From contig CALFVL010000007.1 in assembly GCA_937928425.1 (NCBI GenBank), forward strand, positions 1 through 58,166: a stretch of 58,166 nucleotides of DNA. The letters are read 5' to 3'. A program made the translations under genes and the position numbers. This stretch comes from an uncultured Verrucomicrobiales bacterium (GTDB lineage: Bacteria; Verrucomicrobiota; Verrucomicrobiia; Verrucomicrobiales; Akkermansiaceae). Shown here one piece after another: positions 25,232-32,796 of this stretch (its first letter is position 1; every line of letters begins with the position of its first letter). Under the pieces are notes generated by a model. It had not been told where the DNA came from and did not search any database. It was given only the letters and a program-made list of their open reading frames with translations.

Positions 25232-25247
25232 TGGCATGAAATGTGCT
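25232..25247 (+). promoter_or_regulatory. Sigma-54 promoter of the plus-strand amt
   Basis: TGGCATGAAATGTGCT has the invariant GG-N10-GC spacing and near-consensus -24 (TGGCA) and -12 (TGCT) elements. The predicted start lies about 40 bases before the ATG at 25297. Confidence 0.6.
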
Positions 25248-25296
25248 CCATTTTCTTTAAGGTGCTTCCCTTGAGCGGCGCCAATCTTAAGAAGTT

Positions 25297-26613
25297 ATGA
25301 AAAAATACTGTCACACAATGAAATCGCTAGGAGCCTTCCTTGCGGTGTTATTTCTCTCGAGTGGAGTTCTCTTCGCTGCGGAAGAGCTTCCTCCGATCGA
25401 CTCGGGAAACACAGCCTGGATGATCACTGCTACGGTTCTGGTCCTAATGATGACTCTTCCGGGACTGGCTCTTTTTTATGGTGGTCTAGTCCGGGCGAAG
25501 AATGTCCTTTCGGTCTTGATGCACTGCTATGCGATCGCGGCGTTAGCTTCGATCTTATGGGTTGCAGTCCTCTATACGATGTCTTTTGATCATCAGGAAG
25601 GTGGCAAGTGGTTAGGAGGTTTTGGGAAAACCTTTCTGGAGGGGGTGGGGCTAGATAGCCGTCAGGGAGATATTCCTGAAACGGTATTCGTGATGTTCCA
25701 GATGACTTTCGCGATCATTACCCCGGGCTTGATCGTGGGTGCTTTTGTGGAGCGGATGAAATTTGTCGCGGTGATGGTCTTTACGGCCCTGTGGTTAGTT
25801 TTAGTTTATGCTCCTGCTGTTTACTGGGTGTGGGGCGGTGGAATCATGTTCGAGTGGGGAGCGATTGATCTAGCGGGAGGAATCGTGGTTCATGCCACAG
25901 CAGGGGTTTCAGCACTCGTCTTGGCTAAAATGATCGGGCCTCGTAAGGGTTTTCCGAGTCAGTTACAGCCTCCTCATAGCCCAGGGATGGTTATGATTGG
26001 AGCGTCGTTACTCTGGGTTGGCTGGTTCGGCTTCAATGCTGGATCACAGCTTGCCGCAAATGAGGCTGCAGGAATGACGATGCTAGTCACACATATTTCG
26101 GCAGCGACGGCCTCGCTCGTCTGGTGCCTCGTGGAACGGATGCAGACTGGTAAGACTGGAGTGGTGGGCATAGCGACTGGGATGGTGGCAGGTCTGGCTA
26201 CGATTACACCAGCTTCCGGGAATGTAGGCCCTATGGGGGCGCTCATCATCGGGGCTTCGGCAGGGGTGATCTGCTACTTTATGTGTGGAGTCATTCGTAA
26301 TAAGTTGAAGATTGATGATTCACTGGATGTGTTTGCCGTTCACGGTGTGGGCGGAATTCTTGGGACCCTTATGGTGGCTTATCTCGGTCTAGAGAAATTC
26401 GGAGGAATGGGGATCTCGGCAGACAGTCCGATGGAGCAGCTTGTGATCCAGCTCAAGTCGCTTGGAATTACCATCGTGTGGTCAGCTCTCGCTACCGTGA
26501 TTATTGTTCTTATCATTAAGAAGACGGTGGGTCTTAGGGTGAGTGAGGAGGTGGAATCCGAGGGGCTCGATTCCGCAGAGCATGGCGAAACGGCCTACAG
26601 CCTTGATTCCTAG
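25297..26613 (+). CDS. amt: Ammonium transporter (AmtB type)
   Basis: The 438-residue product has a signal-like start (MKKYCHTMKSLGAFLAVLFL...FAA), a short linker and the Amt core: GNTAWMITATVLVLMMTLPG LALFYGGLVR, MTFAIITPGLIVGAFVERMK, the pore His residues in GGIVVHATAGVSALVLA and DVFAVHGVGGILG, and the C-terminal tail RVSEEVESEGLDSAEHGETA that docks PII proteins. It is closer to the canonical AmtB layout than its divergent neighbour. Having two dissimilar Amts under back-to-back sigma-54 promoters suggests different affinities or partners. It ends at a strong terminator. Confidence 0.95.
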   Translation: MKKYCHTMKSLGAFLAVLFLSSGVLFAAEELPPIDSGNTAWMITATVLVLMMTLPGLALFYGGLVRAKNVLSVLMHCYAIAALASILWVAVLYTMSFDHQEGGKWLGGFGKTFLEGVGLDSRQGDIPETVFVMFQMTFAIITPGLIVGAFVERMKFVAVMVFTALWLVLVYAPAVYWVWGGGIMFEWGAIDLAGGIVVHATAGVSALVLAKMIGPRKGFPSQLQPPHSPGMVMIGASLLWVGWFGFNAGSQLAANEAAGMTMLVTHISAATASLVWCLVERMQTGKTGVVGIATGMVAGLATITPASGNVGPMGALIIGASAGVICYFMCGVIRNKLKIDDSLDVFAVHGVGGILGTLMVAYLGLEKFGGMGISADSPMEQLVIQLKSLGITIVWSALATVIIVLIIKKTVGLRVSEEVESEGLDSAEHGETAYSLDS

Positions 26614-26646
26614 TTTACTCTTAAGGACCTTGATTCTTTAAAATCC

Positions 26647-26682
26647 AAAGAACCTAGCAAATTTTTGCTAGGTTCTTTTTTT
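26647..26682 (+). terminator. Intrinsic terminator of the plus-strand amt
   Basis: A 15-bp perfect stem (26647-26661 and 26664-26678, core GAACCTAGCAAA) with a two-base gap between arms is followed by a T-rich tail. It lies 34 bases after the stop. Confidence 0.88.
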
Positions 26683-26822
26683 ATGCCCGGATCTTGTGTG
26701 ATGATCCCAGCTGCTTATCTGAGGGAGTAAGTTTTCATAGATCGAATTGGCAAATTGCAGATAATCTTGAGAGCTAAACTTTTAGCTCTTCTCTAAAATC
26801 AAGCTAACTTAATCTTGATATT

Positions 26823-26838
26823 TGGCACGCGAACTGCT
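26823..26838 (+). promoter_or_regulatory. Sigma-54 promoter of the TorF-like gene
   Basis: TGGCACGCGAACTGCT is a near-perfect -24/-12 element (TGGCACG, N4, CTGCT) with GG-N10-GC. The predicted start falls only about 5 bases before the ATG at 26854, so the message would be nearly leaderless, or the true start codon lies further in. Confidence 0.65.
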
Positions 26839-26853
26839 TAGAGTCTTTCCGCA

Positions 26854-27558
26854 ATGAAAAAGACATTCACAATTCTAGCAAGCGCTTCCAGTCTGCTTCT
26901 CAGTAATGCACAAGCTGAGATTGAGTCAGAATTTCACGTTGGTTATAACAGTAAATATATTTTCCGTGGAGTAGACCTCGGTGATGATGCTTACGAGTAT
27001 GGCCTTGATTTTGCAGGTTCCACGAAGTTTGGACTGGATTGGTCAGCAGGAATTTGGGGAATCTCCCCAGATAACGAGGACGGGAACGTTGATGAGCTTG
27101 ATATCTATGCAGCCGTTTCTAAGGACTTCGGTGGAGTAACAGTTTCTGCCGGTTTTACCGCTTATACTTATGATAGTGGTGAGGATGATGCTGAGGTTTT
27201 CCTCGGTGCTTCAGGAACGATCGCTGATATTGAGGCTGGTTTGACTGTTCTCTTTGGAACTGAAGGTATCCTCACTGATCAGATTCTCTTAGAAGGGAAT
27301 TTAGGTTATTCTTATGAAATCAATGAGACAGTTTCAGCGAATCTTGGTTTGACCTATGGTCTGATCCTTGATGAAGGAGACGGTGGTTATGCTTCAGGTA
27401 GTGGTTTTGCGTATTTCACCGCTAGCTTTGGACTGGATTTCGCTCTGAGTGAGGAGACGACATTTTCCCCTTATGTGTCTTTCGTTGATGGCGCTAGCCG
27501 AGTGGGTGGGGTAGATGCTGAAACAATTGGAGGTGCAACTCTTTCGTTCTCCTTCTAA
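26854..27558 (+). CDS. Outer-membrane beta-barrel protein, TorF (TIGR02001-like) family
   Basis: The 234-residue product has a signal peptide MKKTFTILASASSLLLSNAQA followed by alternating aromatic/polar strands. The opening HVGYNSKYIFRGVDLGDDAY is characteristic of the TorF-like outer-membrane family. Acidic loops (DNEDGNVDELD, DSGEDDAEVF) recur, and it ends GGATLSFSF with a terminal Phe, the outer-membrane assembly signal. It probably forms a small barrel or porin. A sigma-54 promoter and the adjacent amt genes suggest a role in nitrogen-compound uptake across the outer membrane; this is inference. Confidence 0.75.
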   Translation: MKKTFTILASASSLLLSNAQAEIESEFHVGYNSKYIFRGVDLGDDAYEYGLDFAGSTKFGLDWSAGIWGISPDNEDGNVDELDIYAAVSKDFGGVTVSAGFTAYTYDSGEDDAEVFLGASGTIADIEAGLTVLFGTEGILTDQILLEGNLGYSYEINETVSANLGLTYGLILDEGDGGYASGSGFAYFTASFGLDFALSEETTFSPYVSFVDGASRVGGVDAETIGGATLSFSF

Positions 27559-27595
27559 AATTCCCTTCTCAGCGAATTTTTATTAGTACTTAAAC

Positions 27596-27627
27596 GAGCG
27601 GGGTCCGATGGGCCTCGCTCTTTCTTT
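27596..27627 (+). terminator. Terminator of the TorF-like gene
   Basis: The hairpin GAGCGGGGTCC-GATG-GGCCTCGCTC, with one small bulge, is followed by TTTCTTT. It sits about 38 bases after the stop. Confidence 0.7.
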
Positions 27628-27675
27628 AGAGAGCGTAGGCTTTAGCCACGGGAACGGGGGTTAAGGAAACGGGGG

Positions 27676-28548
27676 TTATCCAGTAGAACGCTCGACGAGC
27701 CTGCGATTTAAATTGATCGAGCGGTAGAGGAGGCGAGTTTGCTCTAAAATGCCCCGCTGTTCTTTCGTGGCTTTACGACAGTCCTCTCGGGTGGCATTCA
27801 CATTTAGAAAACGGCCTACCTCACGAAAGGCTTTGGCTTGATTATCGTTGAGCACTCCGAGTTCTGCACGGTAGGTGGTGATGTCTCGGTTGGCTTTACT
27901 GATGAGTGAGAATGATTCGGTGGCCTCTCCCTTAGATCCTTTCTGCTTGGAGTCGATTTCTTCCTGAAGTTCTGCGAGCTCGGTTTCCTGTTCCTTAATT
28001 TGGGATTCGGTGGCAGAAATCTTGGAGCGGGCCTCGGTAAACTCGGCCTTAAGTGCTTTGAGTTCTTCTTTGCACTTTTCTAGATCGTCGTGGTCGGAAT
28101 CTTCTTCTTGGAGGACCTTATGCTTCATTTTTAGCGCAGCATGTTTACGTTTGGTCTGGGTGGCTGTGTCTAAAATATTTTCACGTAGTTCTTCAAGTTC
28201 ATCAATCTTGGTGAAGTAATCGTCCCGTTTCTGGAGTAGCTCTTCTCCGATATCCTTAGACCGATCCATGACCTCAGCGCGCTTGTTCTGTGCCCCGTTT
28301 AGCGTGTTTTCAGCCTCCTCTAACTTAGCCATAAGTTCTTTTTCCTCGCGTTCCATTTTCCGAAGGTTCCAGTATTCCATGGAGAGTTCTTCGATTTTTT
28401 CGATGTGTTTCCAGCAAGATAGGCCAAGAATTTCTTCTCCGTCCTGCATAAGTTGTAGCTCAAAAGCGGCATCAGTCAGCCGTTTGGTTCTTCGGTGTAG
28501 CCCGAAGGACTGGAGGAGAAGGGCAAGGGCATAGCGGGTGCGAGTCAT
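27676..28548 (-). CDS. Coiled-coil protein of unknown function
   Basis: The 290-residue product begins MTRTRYALALLLQSFGLHRR and has no clear signal peptide (the hydrophobic run is short). Residues ~50-215 are one long predicted coiled coil rich in Glu, Lys and Leu (MEREEKELMAKLEEAENTLN), and the C-terminal ~75 residues are more globular and basic (EVGRFLNVNATREDCRKATK). No family is recognised. It starts 10 bases after the acs stop, so the two are probably cotranscribed. It could be a structural or scaffold protein; no function is assigned. Confidence 0.75.
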   Translation of the reverse strand: MTRTRYALALLLQSFGLHRRTKRLTDAAFELQLMQDGEEILGLSCWKHIEKIEELSMEYWNLRKMEREEKELMAKLEEAENTLNGAQNKRAEVMDRSKDIGEELLQKRDDYFTKIDELEELRENILDTATQTKRKHAALKMKHKVLQEEDSDHDDLEKCKEELKALKAEFTEARSKISATESQIKEQETELAELQEEIDSKQKGSKGEATESFSLISKANRDITTYRAELGVLNDNQAKAFREVGRFLNVNATREDCRKATKEQRGILEQTRLLYRSINLNRRLVERSTG

Positions 28549-28558
28549 GGCAGGGGCG

Positions 28559-30517
28559 TTATTTTCTTAGCTGTTCTTGGAGATCACTGATGACTTTGTG
28601 ATCTTCAAGGGTGGTAATGTTCCCTGAGACTGTGCCGCTTGCAACGAGTTCTTTTAGGAGGCGCCGCATGATTTTTCCTGAGCGAGTTTTGGGGAGTGCG
28701 GGGGTAAAGTAAATTTCATCTGGTTTGGCGATTGCTCCGATGATGTGGCCCACGTGTTCACGGAGCTCTTTTGCCATGGTGTCAGAGGTCTCTATGCCAC
28801 TCTTTACAGTGACGAAGGCGACGATGCCTTGACCCTTAATTTCATGTGGGCGCCCGACGACGGCAGATTCGGCCACTACCTTGTGGGCTACGAGGGCACT
28901 CTCTACCTCGGCGGTGCCTAAACGGTGTCCGGAGACGTTTAGAACATCATCAAGGCGACCGGTAATCCAGAAGTTTCCTTTCTTATCACGGCGTGCACCG
29001 TCGCCGGCGGTGTAGATTCCAGGGTAGTCATCCCAGTAGGTGTTGCGGTAACGCTTTTTATCGCCGTAAATCGTTCGGAGCATAGAGGGCCAAGGCTTAC
29101 GGATGACCAGTTTCCCTCCTTCATTTGGACCGACTTCTTGCCCCGTTTCATCGAGGATAGCGGCATCGACACCGAAGAAGGGGAGGGTGGCTGTTCCTGG
29201 GGTGGTGGGGGTGCAGCCGGGAAGAGGGGAGATCATGATGGCTCCGGTTTCAGTCTGCCACCAGGTGTCGACGATTGGGCAGCGCTCTCCGCCGATTTTA
29301 GAATGGTACCATCTCCAGGCTTCTGGGTTGATGGGCTCTCCTACGGTGCCGAGCAGACGCAGTGAGGAGAGGTCTCGTGATTCGGGGAAGTGGTCCCCGG
29401 CCTTGATGAAGGCGCGGATGGCGGTGGGGGCGGTGTAGAAAATACTGACTTGGTACTTTTCAACGAGGTCCCAAAAGCGGCCGAAGTCTGGGAAGTTAGG
29501 AGCTCCTTCATACATGACTTGGGTGACGCCATTAGCGAGGGGGCCATAGGTGATGTAGGAGTGACCGGTAATCCAGCCGACGTCTGCGGTGCACCAGTAA
29601 ACGTCGTCATCTTGCATATCGAAGATATATTTGCAGGTGGCGTAGGTGCCGGTGAGATAGCCTCCGGCGGTGTGAAGAATGCCCTTTGGTTTTCCTGTAG
29701 AACCGGAGGTGTAGAGAATGAAGAGGGGGTGCTCACTGTCGAAGGCCTTGGCCTCGTGCTTAGAGGAGACTTGGGCGGCTTGCTCATGCCACCAGAAGTC
29801 GCGACCTCGCTTCATTTTTACAGGTGCCTCCTCTGATCCGATCCTTTGGTGGACGATGACGCTTTCAATTTTTTTGTACTTTTTTAGGGCGTCGTCGACA
29901 TTTTTTTTCAGTGGAACCACCTTTCCACGGCGATATCCGCCATCACTGGTGATGATGGCTTTAGCCTCACAGTCTTCGAGGCGGTCCACGATGGACTCCG
30001 CAGAGAAGCCCCCGAATATGACGGAGTGAACTGCTCCAATACGGGCGCAGGCGAGCATGGCGATGACGGCTTCTGGGGTCATCGGCATGTAGATCATGAC
30101 ACGGTCTTTCGCTTGGATTCCTTGGGCAAGGAGGATGTTGGCAAAGGTACATACTTCGCGGTGGAGTTGCCGGTAGGTCAGGGTGCGACTCTCACCAGGC
30201 TCACCTTCCCAGATGATGGCGGCTTTATTGGCGCGGCCATTACTAAGGTGCTGGTCTACGCAGCTTTCGCAGACATTGAGCTTCCCGCCGACGAACCACT
30301 TGGCGTAAGGAGCCTTCCACTTGAGTGCTTTAGTCCATTTTTTTTGCCAAGTGAGTTCCCTTGCCTCTTTAGCCCAGAAGATGCCGGGTTTTTCGATGGA
30401 TTCCTGATACATGCGCTGGTATTGCGCCATGCTCTTGATCCGAGCATTTTTAGAAAATTCTTTAGCGGGCTTGAAGATATTTTCTCCGCTGGAGGGATTT
30501 TTTAAGGAATGACTCAT
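28559..30517 (-). CDS. acs: Acetyl-CoA synthetase (AMP-forming)
   Basis: Acs activates acetate to acetyl-CoA using ATP. The 652-residue length equals E. coli Acs. Motifs include the N-terminal [19 protein letters not shown], the adenylate-forming P-loop [20 protein letters not shown] (about residue 260), [20 protein letters not shown] (~410), the hinge/core [20 protein letters not shown] and the C-terminal [16 protein letters not shown], with the catalytic Lys that is regulated by acetylation. It is followed after 10 bases by the coiled-coil gene. All catalytic motifs are intact. Confidence 0.97.
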   Translation of the reverse strand: MSHSLKNPSSGENIFKPAKEFSKNARIKSMAQYQRMYQESIEKPGIFWAKEARELTWQKKWTKALKWKAPYAKWFVGGKLNVCESCVDQHLSNGRANKAAIIWEGEPGESRTLTYRQLHREVCTFANILLAQGIQAKDRVMIYMPMTPEAVIAMLACARIGAVHSVIFGGFSAESIVDRLEDCEAKAIITSDGGYRRGKVVPLKKNVDDALKKYKKIESVIVHQRIGSEEAPVKMKRGRDFWWHEQAAQVSSKHEAKAFDSEHPLFILYTSGSTGKPKGILHTAGGYLTGTYATCKYIFDMQDDDVYWCTADVGWITGHSYITYGPLANGVTQVMYEGAPNFPDFGRFWDLVEKYQVSIFYTAPTAIRAFIKAGDHFPESRDLSSLRLLGTVGEPINPEAWRWYHSKIGGERCPIVDTWWQTETGAIMISPLPGCTPTTPGTATLPFFGVDAAILDETGQEVGPNEGGKLVIRKPWPSMLRTIYGDKKRYRNTYWDDYPGIYTAGDGARRDKKGNFWITGRLDDVLNVSGHRLGTAEVESALVAHKVVAESAVVGRPHEIKGQGIVAFVTVKSGIETSDTMAKELREHVGHIIGAIAKPDEIYFTPALPKTRSGKIMRRLLKELVASGTVSGNITTLEDHKVISDLQEQLRK

Positions 30518-30583
30518 ATTTATGATATGGGATTCTAACAGATTTTTAATGATTTGGACAATTCCCGAGTGAGGTGATGGGGG

Positions 30584-31336
30584 CTATTTCTTGCGAGTCG
30601 CTTTCTTTTCGGAGAGGGCCATGAGGGCGGCGCGCTCAGAGGGCTCAAGGAAGCGGAATTTACCGGGTTTAAGGTTGTCTAGGGTGAGATCACCGATACG
30701 GACACGGACGAGGCGTCTTACACGGTGACCGACGGCTTGGACCATGTAGCGAATTTGCCGTTTGAGGCCGGTGTTGAGAACCATTTCCATGCGGCGTGAG
30801 GAGAGGCGTTTTACAGAGACAGCGCGTGCCTTGCCCACCTCAGTGTAGACTCCTTTTTCAAGTTGGCTGAGGATCGAGTTTTCAAAGGCGTTTTCGGTGG
30901 TGACTTGGTAGAGTTTTTTAATGCGGTGACTGGGGTGGGTGAGGGCTTGGGAGAGCTCACCATCATTACTGAGGATGAGAAGTCCCTCAGAGTCTAGGTC
31001 AAGGCGGCCCACGTGGGCGAGGTGATGGAGGCGGGGTGGGAGGAGTTCATAGATGGTGGCGCGGTGGTTCTCATCGTGGCGGGTGCAGACGAGGCCGGCG
31101 GGCTTATGTATGACGATGGATTGCACTTCGAGAGGCTCTATGCGCTTACCGTTCGCTTTAATGAAGTCACCGGGCTGCACTCGGTAGCCTGGATTTAGGC
31201 AAGGTTCCCCATTGATAATGACTTGGCCTTCTTGGACGAGGGTGTCACAGTTACGGCGTGACCCGAGGCCGGAGGAGGCGAGGTATTTATTAAGGCGGGT
31301 GCCTACGGGGGCGGGTGAGGAACTGGATGAAGTCAT
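30584..31336 (-). CDS. Pseudouridine synthase, RsuA/RluB/RluE family
   Basis: The 250-residue product has an N-terminal S4 RNA-binding domain (RLNKYLASSGLGSRRNCDTL) followed by the synthase domain with IVIHKPAGLVCTRHD, the catalytic Asp in LAHVGRLDLDSEGLLILSND (~115), and the C-terminal LNTGLKRQIRYMVQAVGHRV typical of this family. It modifies a uridine in rRNA; the architecture is closest to RluB (23S) or RsuA (16S), which cannot be told apart here. The Lys/Arg-rich end (SEKKATRKK) is usual. It is followed upstream by the small basic protein gene on the same strand. Confidence 0.9.
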   Translation of the reverse strand: MTSSSSSPAPVGTRLNKYLASSGLGSRRNCDTLVQEGQVIINGEPCLNPGYRVQPGDFIKANGKRIEPLEVQSIVIHKPAGLVCTRHDENHRATIYELLPPRLHHLAHVGRLDLDSEGLLILSNDGELSQALTHPSHRIKKLYQVTTENAFENSILSQLEKGVYTEVGKARAVSVKRLSSRRMEMVLNTGLKRQIRYMVQAVGHRVRRLVRVRIGDLTLDNLKPGKFRFLEPSERAALMALSEKKATRKK

Positions 31337-31375
31337 GGCAAAAAAAAGACGGAGCCACAGAAATGGCCCCGCCGG

Positions 31376-31407
31376 AAAAATAGTTTCCTCCAGAAATTCC
31401 GGGAGGG
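31376..31407 (-). terminator. Possible terminator of the small basic protein gene
   Basis: On the minus strand a short CCTCC...GGAGG stem with a 10-base loop is followed after a few bases by five T. It lies just past the small gene's stop. The loop and spacing make it tentative. Confidence 0.4.
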
Positions 31408-31416
31408 AAGAGAGGG

Positions 31417-31572
31417 TTACCCTTCTGCTTTAGTTTTAGGAAGGCCGATGGCGCTTTGGCCTTCTTTCCACTCACCACGCTCCTTCAAAACCTTAACGCG
31501 CTCAAAGCGCTTCATGACTGAGCGTTTACCTGTGGCGCCGCCTTTACGTTTAAGTGAGTTGTGCTTTGACAT
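31417..31572 (-). CDS. Small basic protein, Chlamydia/Verrucomicrobia type (TIGR04137-like)
   Basis: This 51-residue protein reads MSKHNSLKRKGGATGKRSVM, then KRFERVKVLKERGEWKEGQS and a tail ending GLPKTKAEG. The pattern SLKxKGxxxGKRSVLKRFERVxxLKxxGxWKEG is the lineage-specific small basic protein conserved in Verrucomicrobia and Chlamydiae and thought to be ribosome-associated. The start was set at the internal ATG, since the longer frame adds 18 unrelated residues. It is transcribed towards the pseudouridine synthase gene. It is good evidence for the phylum. Confidence 0.85.
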   Translation of the reverse strand: MSKHNSLKRKGGATGKRSVMKRFERVKVLKERGEWKEGQSAIGLPKTKAEG

Positions 31573-31905
31573 AGTAGAAAGTTGGAATGGATGGCGGAAG
31601 CTAGGAAGGAGCTGTGGTTTTGGCAAGGATGAACTTGGGATAAATTTTCAGAAGAGAGCAGGGTACTATGAGTCATGAATTGATGATCGTTTCCATACGC
31701 TTGTCCAAAAATTCTAAAGTCACTCTAGTGGGAGTCCCCCGTCGATATTGCTGGATAGAGTTCCCCGCCAGCAACTTAAGGAAGGTGCCAGCCTTCGAGA
31801 TCTTGAAACTGGGTTCTAGGGCGATGTTGGATGGTCTTATTTTAGTCGCTATCTGAGGGGGAGGAGGCTCTTGACTTTTTAAGGGACGAGGATGATTTTT
31901 AATAA

Positions 31906-32565
31906 ATGGAGAAGCCGCTGATTCCGGGGAAGACGATTTACCGTCTCTCGATTTATCATCGCTGTTTGCGGCGCTTGGATGAGAATCAGATCGAGACAGT
32001 GAGCTCGTCTACTTTGGCAAAGGCAGCCGGGGTAAATCCGGCACAGTTGCGGCGTGATCTGGGGTATTTGGGGACATTTGGGACTCGCGGGCTGGGTTAT
32101 CCGATTGTGGAACTATCTGATGCCATTCGAGAAGTGTTGGGGCGGGAGCATTTACAGCCGGTTATCTTGGTGGGGGTGGGTAACTTAGGTGCGGCCTTGC
32201 TCCGTTATGATGGTTTCCAGAAAGAGGGGTTTGAGGTGATCTCGGCTTTTGATGCAGTTCCTGAGGCGGTGGTGTTGCGGGGAATTGATGTGCCAGTGGG
32301 TCATGTTTCTGAGATGCCCGCCTTCGTGGCTAAGAATCAGGTGCGTTTGGCGGTGCTTTCGGTTCCCGCAGAACATGCTCAGGAGGTGGCGAATGATTTG
32401 GTGGAAGCAGGGGTGCAGGGGATTTTAAATTTCTCCCCGACTGTTCTCCAAGTTCCCGAATCGGTCACGGTGAATAGTGTCGATCTGGCACTGGAGTTGG
32501 AGCAGGTGAGTTTTTTCATAAAGAAGGAGAAGTCCACAGAGGGAGAATCTGGTTTGGAGGTTTAG
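31906..32565 (+). CDS. rex: Redox-sensing transcriptional repressor Rex
   Basis: Rex binds operators when NAD+ is high and leaves DNA when NADH rises. The 219-residue product has the N-terminal winged helix (TIYRLSIYHRCLRRLDENQI...SSTLAKAAGVNPAQLRRDLG YLG), the Rossmann motif VILVGVGNLGAALLRYDGF (~85-103) and the C-terminal swapped helix region (NSVDLALELEQVSFFIKK). Length matches the family (~210). No Rex operator (TTGTGAA-N4-TTCACAA-like) was found by eye near it. It stands alone; the targets are elsewhere or unknown. Confidence 0.93.
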   Translation: MEKPLIPGKTIYRLSIYHRCLRRLDENQIETVSSSTLAKAAGVNPAQLRRDLGYLGTFGTRGLGYPIVELSDAIREVLGREHLQPVILVGVGNLGAALLRYDGFQKEGFEVISAFDAVPEAVVLRGIDVPVGHVSEMPAFVAKNQVRLAVLSVPAEHAQEVANDLVEAGVQGILNFSPTVLQVPESVTVNSVDLALELEQVSFFIKKEKSTEGESGLEV

Positions 32566-32796
32566 TACCGGACTGTGAGGTGGTGTGGAGCTATCTGAGT
32601 TTCGAGGAGTTTCGAGAGTGGCCTTATGGTCTTCTTCCTTCTGAAGCCACTTTTTCGTGAACTGAGCAGATGGAAGGAGATGACTTCAATAGAGGTGGGA
32701 TTTTTTTGCCCGTTGGCAAGTGAAGGAACTTTTACATAAGGAGAAAGAGAATCATCCGTTCCGAGGGCTGGACTTTTTCGATTTCTTGGAGCAAGT
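32566..32796. other. Intergenic spacer upstream of the pseudokinase gene
   Basis: 231 bases with no recognised gene. A small hairpin TTGCC-CGTT-GGCAA lies at 32706-32719 after a T-run, and GGAG at 32788-32791 is the ribosome site of the next gene (5-base spacing). Confidence 0.4.

Noticed and set aside
29390-29836. 148-codon plus-strand frame opposite acs
   Set aside because: It is antisense to the well-supported acs gene and encodes Gly/Val/Glu-rich shadow sequence.
31668-31856. 62-codon plus-strand frame (MSHELMIVSIRLSKNSKVTL)
   Set aside because: Isolated, no ribosome site and no recognisable domain; the coding case is too weak to list.
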